This document shows positions 6,117 through 6,146 of a DNA stretch of 6,146 bases, piece after piece. The first letter of the stretch is position 1. The number at the start of each line of letters is the position of its first letter. Source of the DNA: an uncultured Phascolarctobacterium sp. (lineage in GTDB: Bacteria; Bacillota; Negativicutes; Acidaminococcales; Acidaminococcaceae); assembly GCA_934234275.1 (NCBI GenBank), contig CAKQHU010000085.1:1-6146 (forward strand), written 5' to 3'. Under the pieces are notes generated by a model. That model saw only the letters and a program-made list of their open reading frames with translations, had not been told where the DNA came from and did not search any database. The translations under genes were made by a program, and so were the position numbers.

Positions 6117-6146
6117 TCACTCCTTGTAGCCAAGCTGCTTCAAGGC
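6117..6146 (-). CDS. era: C-terminal end of GTPase Era (partial)
   Basis: The last nine codons read ALKQLGYKE then TGA at 6119-6117; the gene continues beyond the right edge. The ending is like the C-terminal KH-domain tail of Era (E. coli Era has ALRSLGYVD), and era is a common direct neighbour of recO. Era binds the 3' end of 16S rRNA and helps assemble the small ribosomal subunit. Nine residues are little evidence, so the name rests equally on context. Confidence 0.5.
   Translation of the reverse strand, partial: ALKQLGYKE

Overview
The window looks like chromosomal DNA from a bacterium of the Firmicutes. A strictly anaerobic Negativicutes lineage (Acidaminococcaceae/Phascolarctobacterium-like) is my guess, from moderate GC, strong Shine-Dalgarno sites, the era-corC-recO housekeeping order and the presence of nitrogenase-like genes. 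No ribosomal RNA or other lineage marker is present, so the taxonomy is inference.

Left half, minus strand (3280 down to the left edge): a tight three-gene operon coding for a nitrogenase-like two-component reductase. It holds a NifH-like Fe protein (2474-3280), a NifD-like subunit (1195-2484) and a NifK/NifE-like subunit (1202 leftward, running off the window). The genes overlap by 11 and 8 nt, so they are probably translationally coupled. The Fe protein keeps the P-loop and both [4Fe-4S] cysteines. Both large subunits keep the three N-terminal cysteines that hold the P-cluster in nitrogenase. The D-like subunit has glycine where nitrogenase has the FeMo-cofactor cysteine, and no cofactor-assembly gene is in view. 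This argues for an ATP-driven reductase of unknown substrate (the group containing Nfl, Mar, Cfb and the dark-operative protochlorophyllide reductase), not nitrogen fixation.

Centre (3281-3429): an AT-rich divergent control region. A good minus-strand promoter for the reductase operon carries a dyad centred in its -35/-10 spacer, the classic position of a MerR-family operator. A plus-strand promoter with a perfect extended -10 faces the other way. The plus-strand gene at 3430-4290 encodes a MerR-family activator with a C-terminal GyrI/BmrR-like small-molecule domain, the obvious candidate regulator of the operon.

Right half: two intrinsic terminators (about 4355-4380 and 4387-4425) separate merR from the convergent housekeeping operon on the minus strand. 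That operon reads era (last nine codons only, at the right edge), then a CorC/YbeX-type CBS-domain protein, then recO. The corC-like gene has an odd 5' end: its frame is open and family-like back to the era stop but has no ATG, GTG or TTG upstream of 5987.

No RNA gene, mobile element, CRISPR array or large repeat was seen. The most interesting content is the uncharacterised nitrogenase-like reductase paired with its own putative ligand-sensing MerR regulator.
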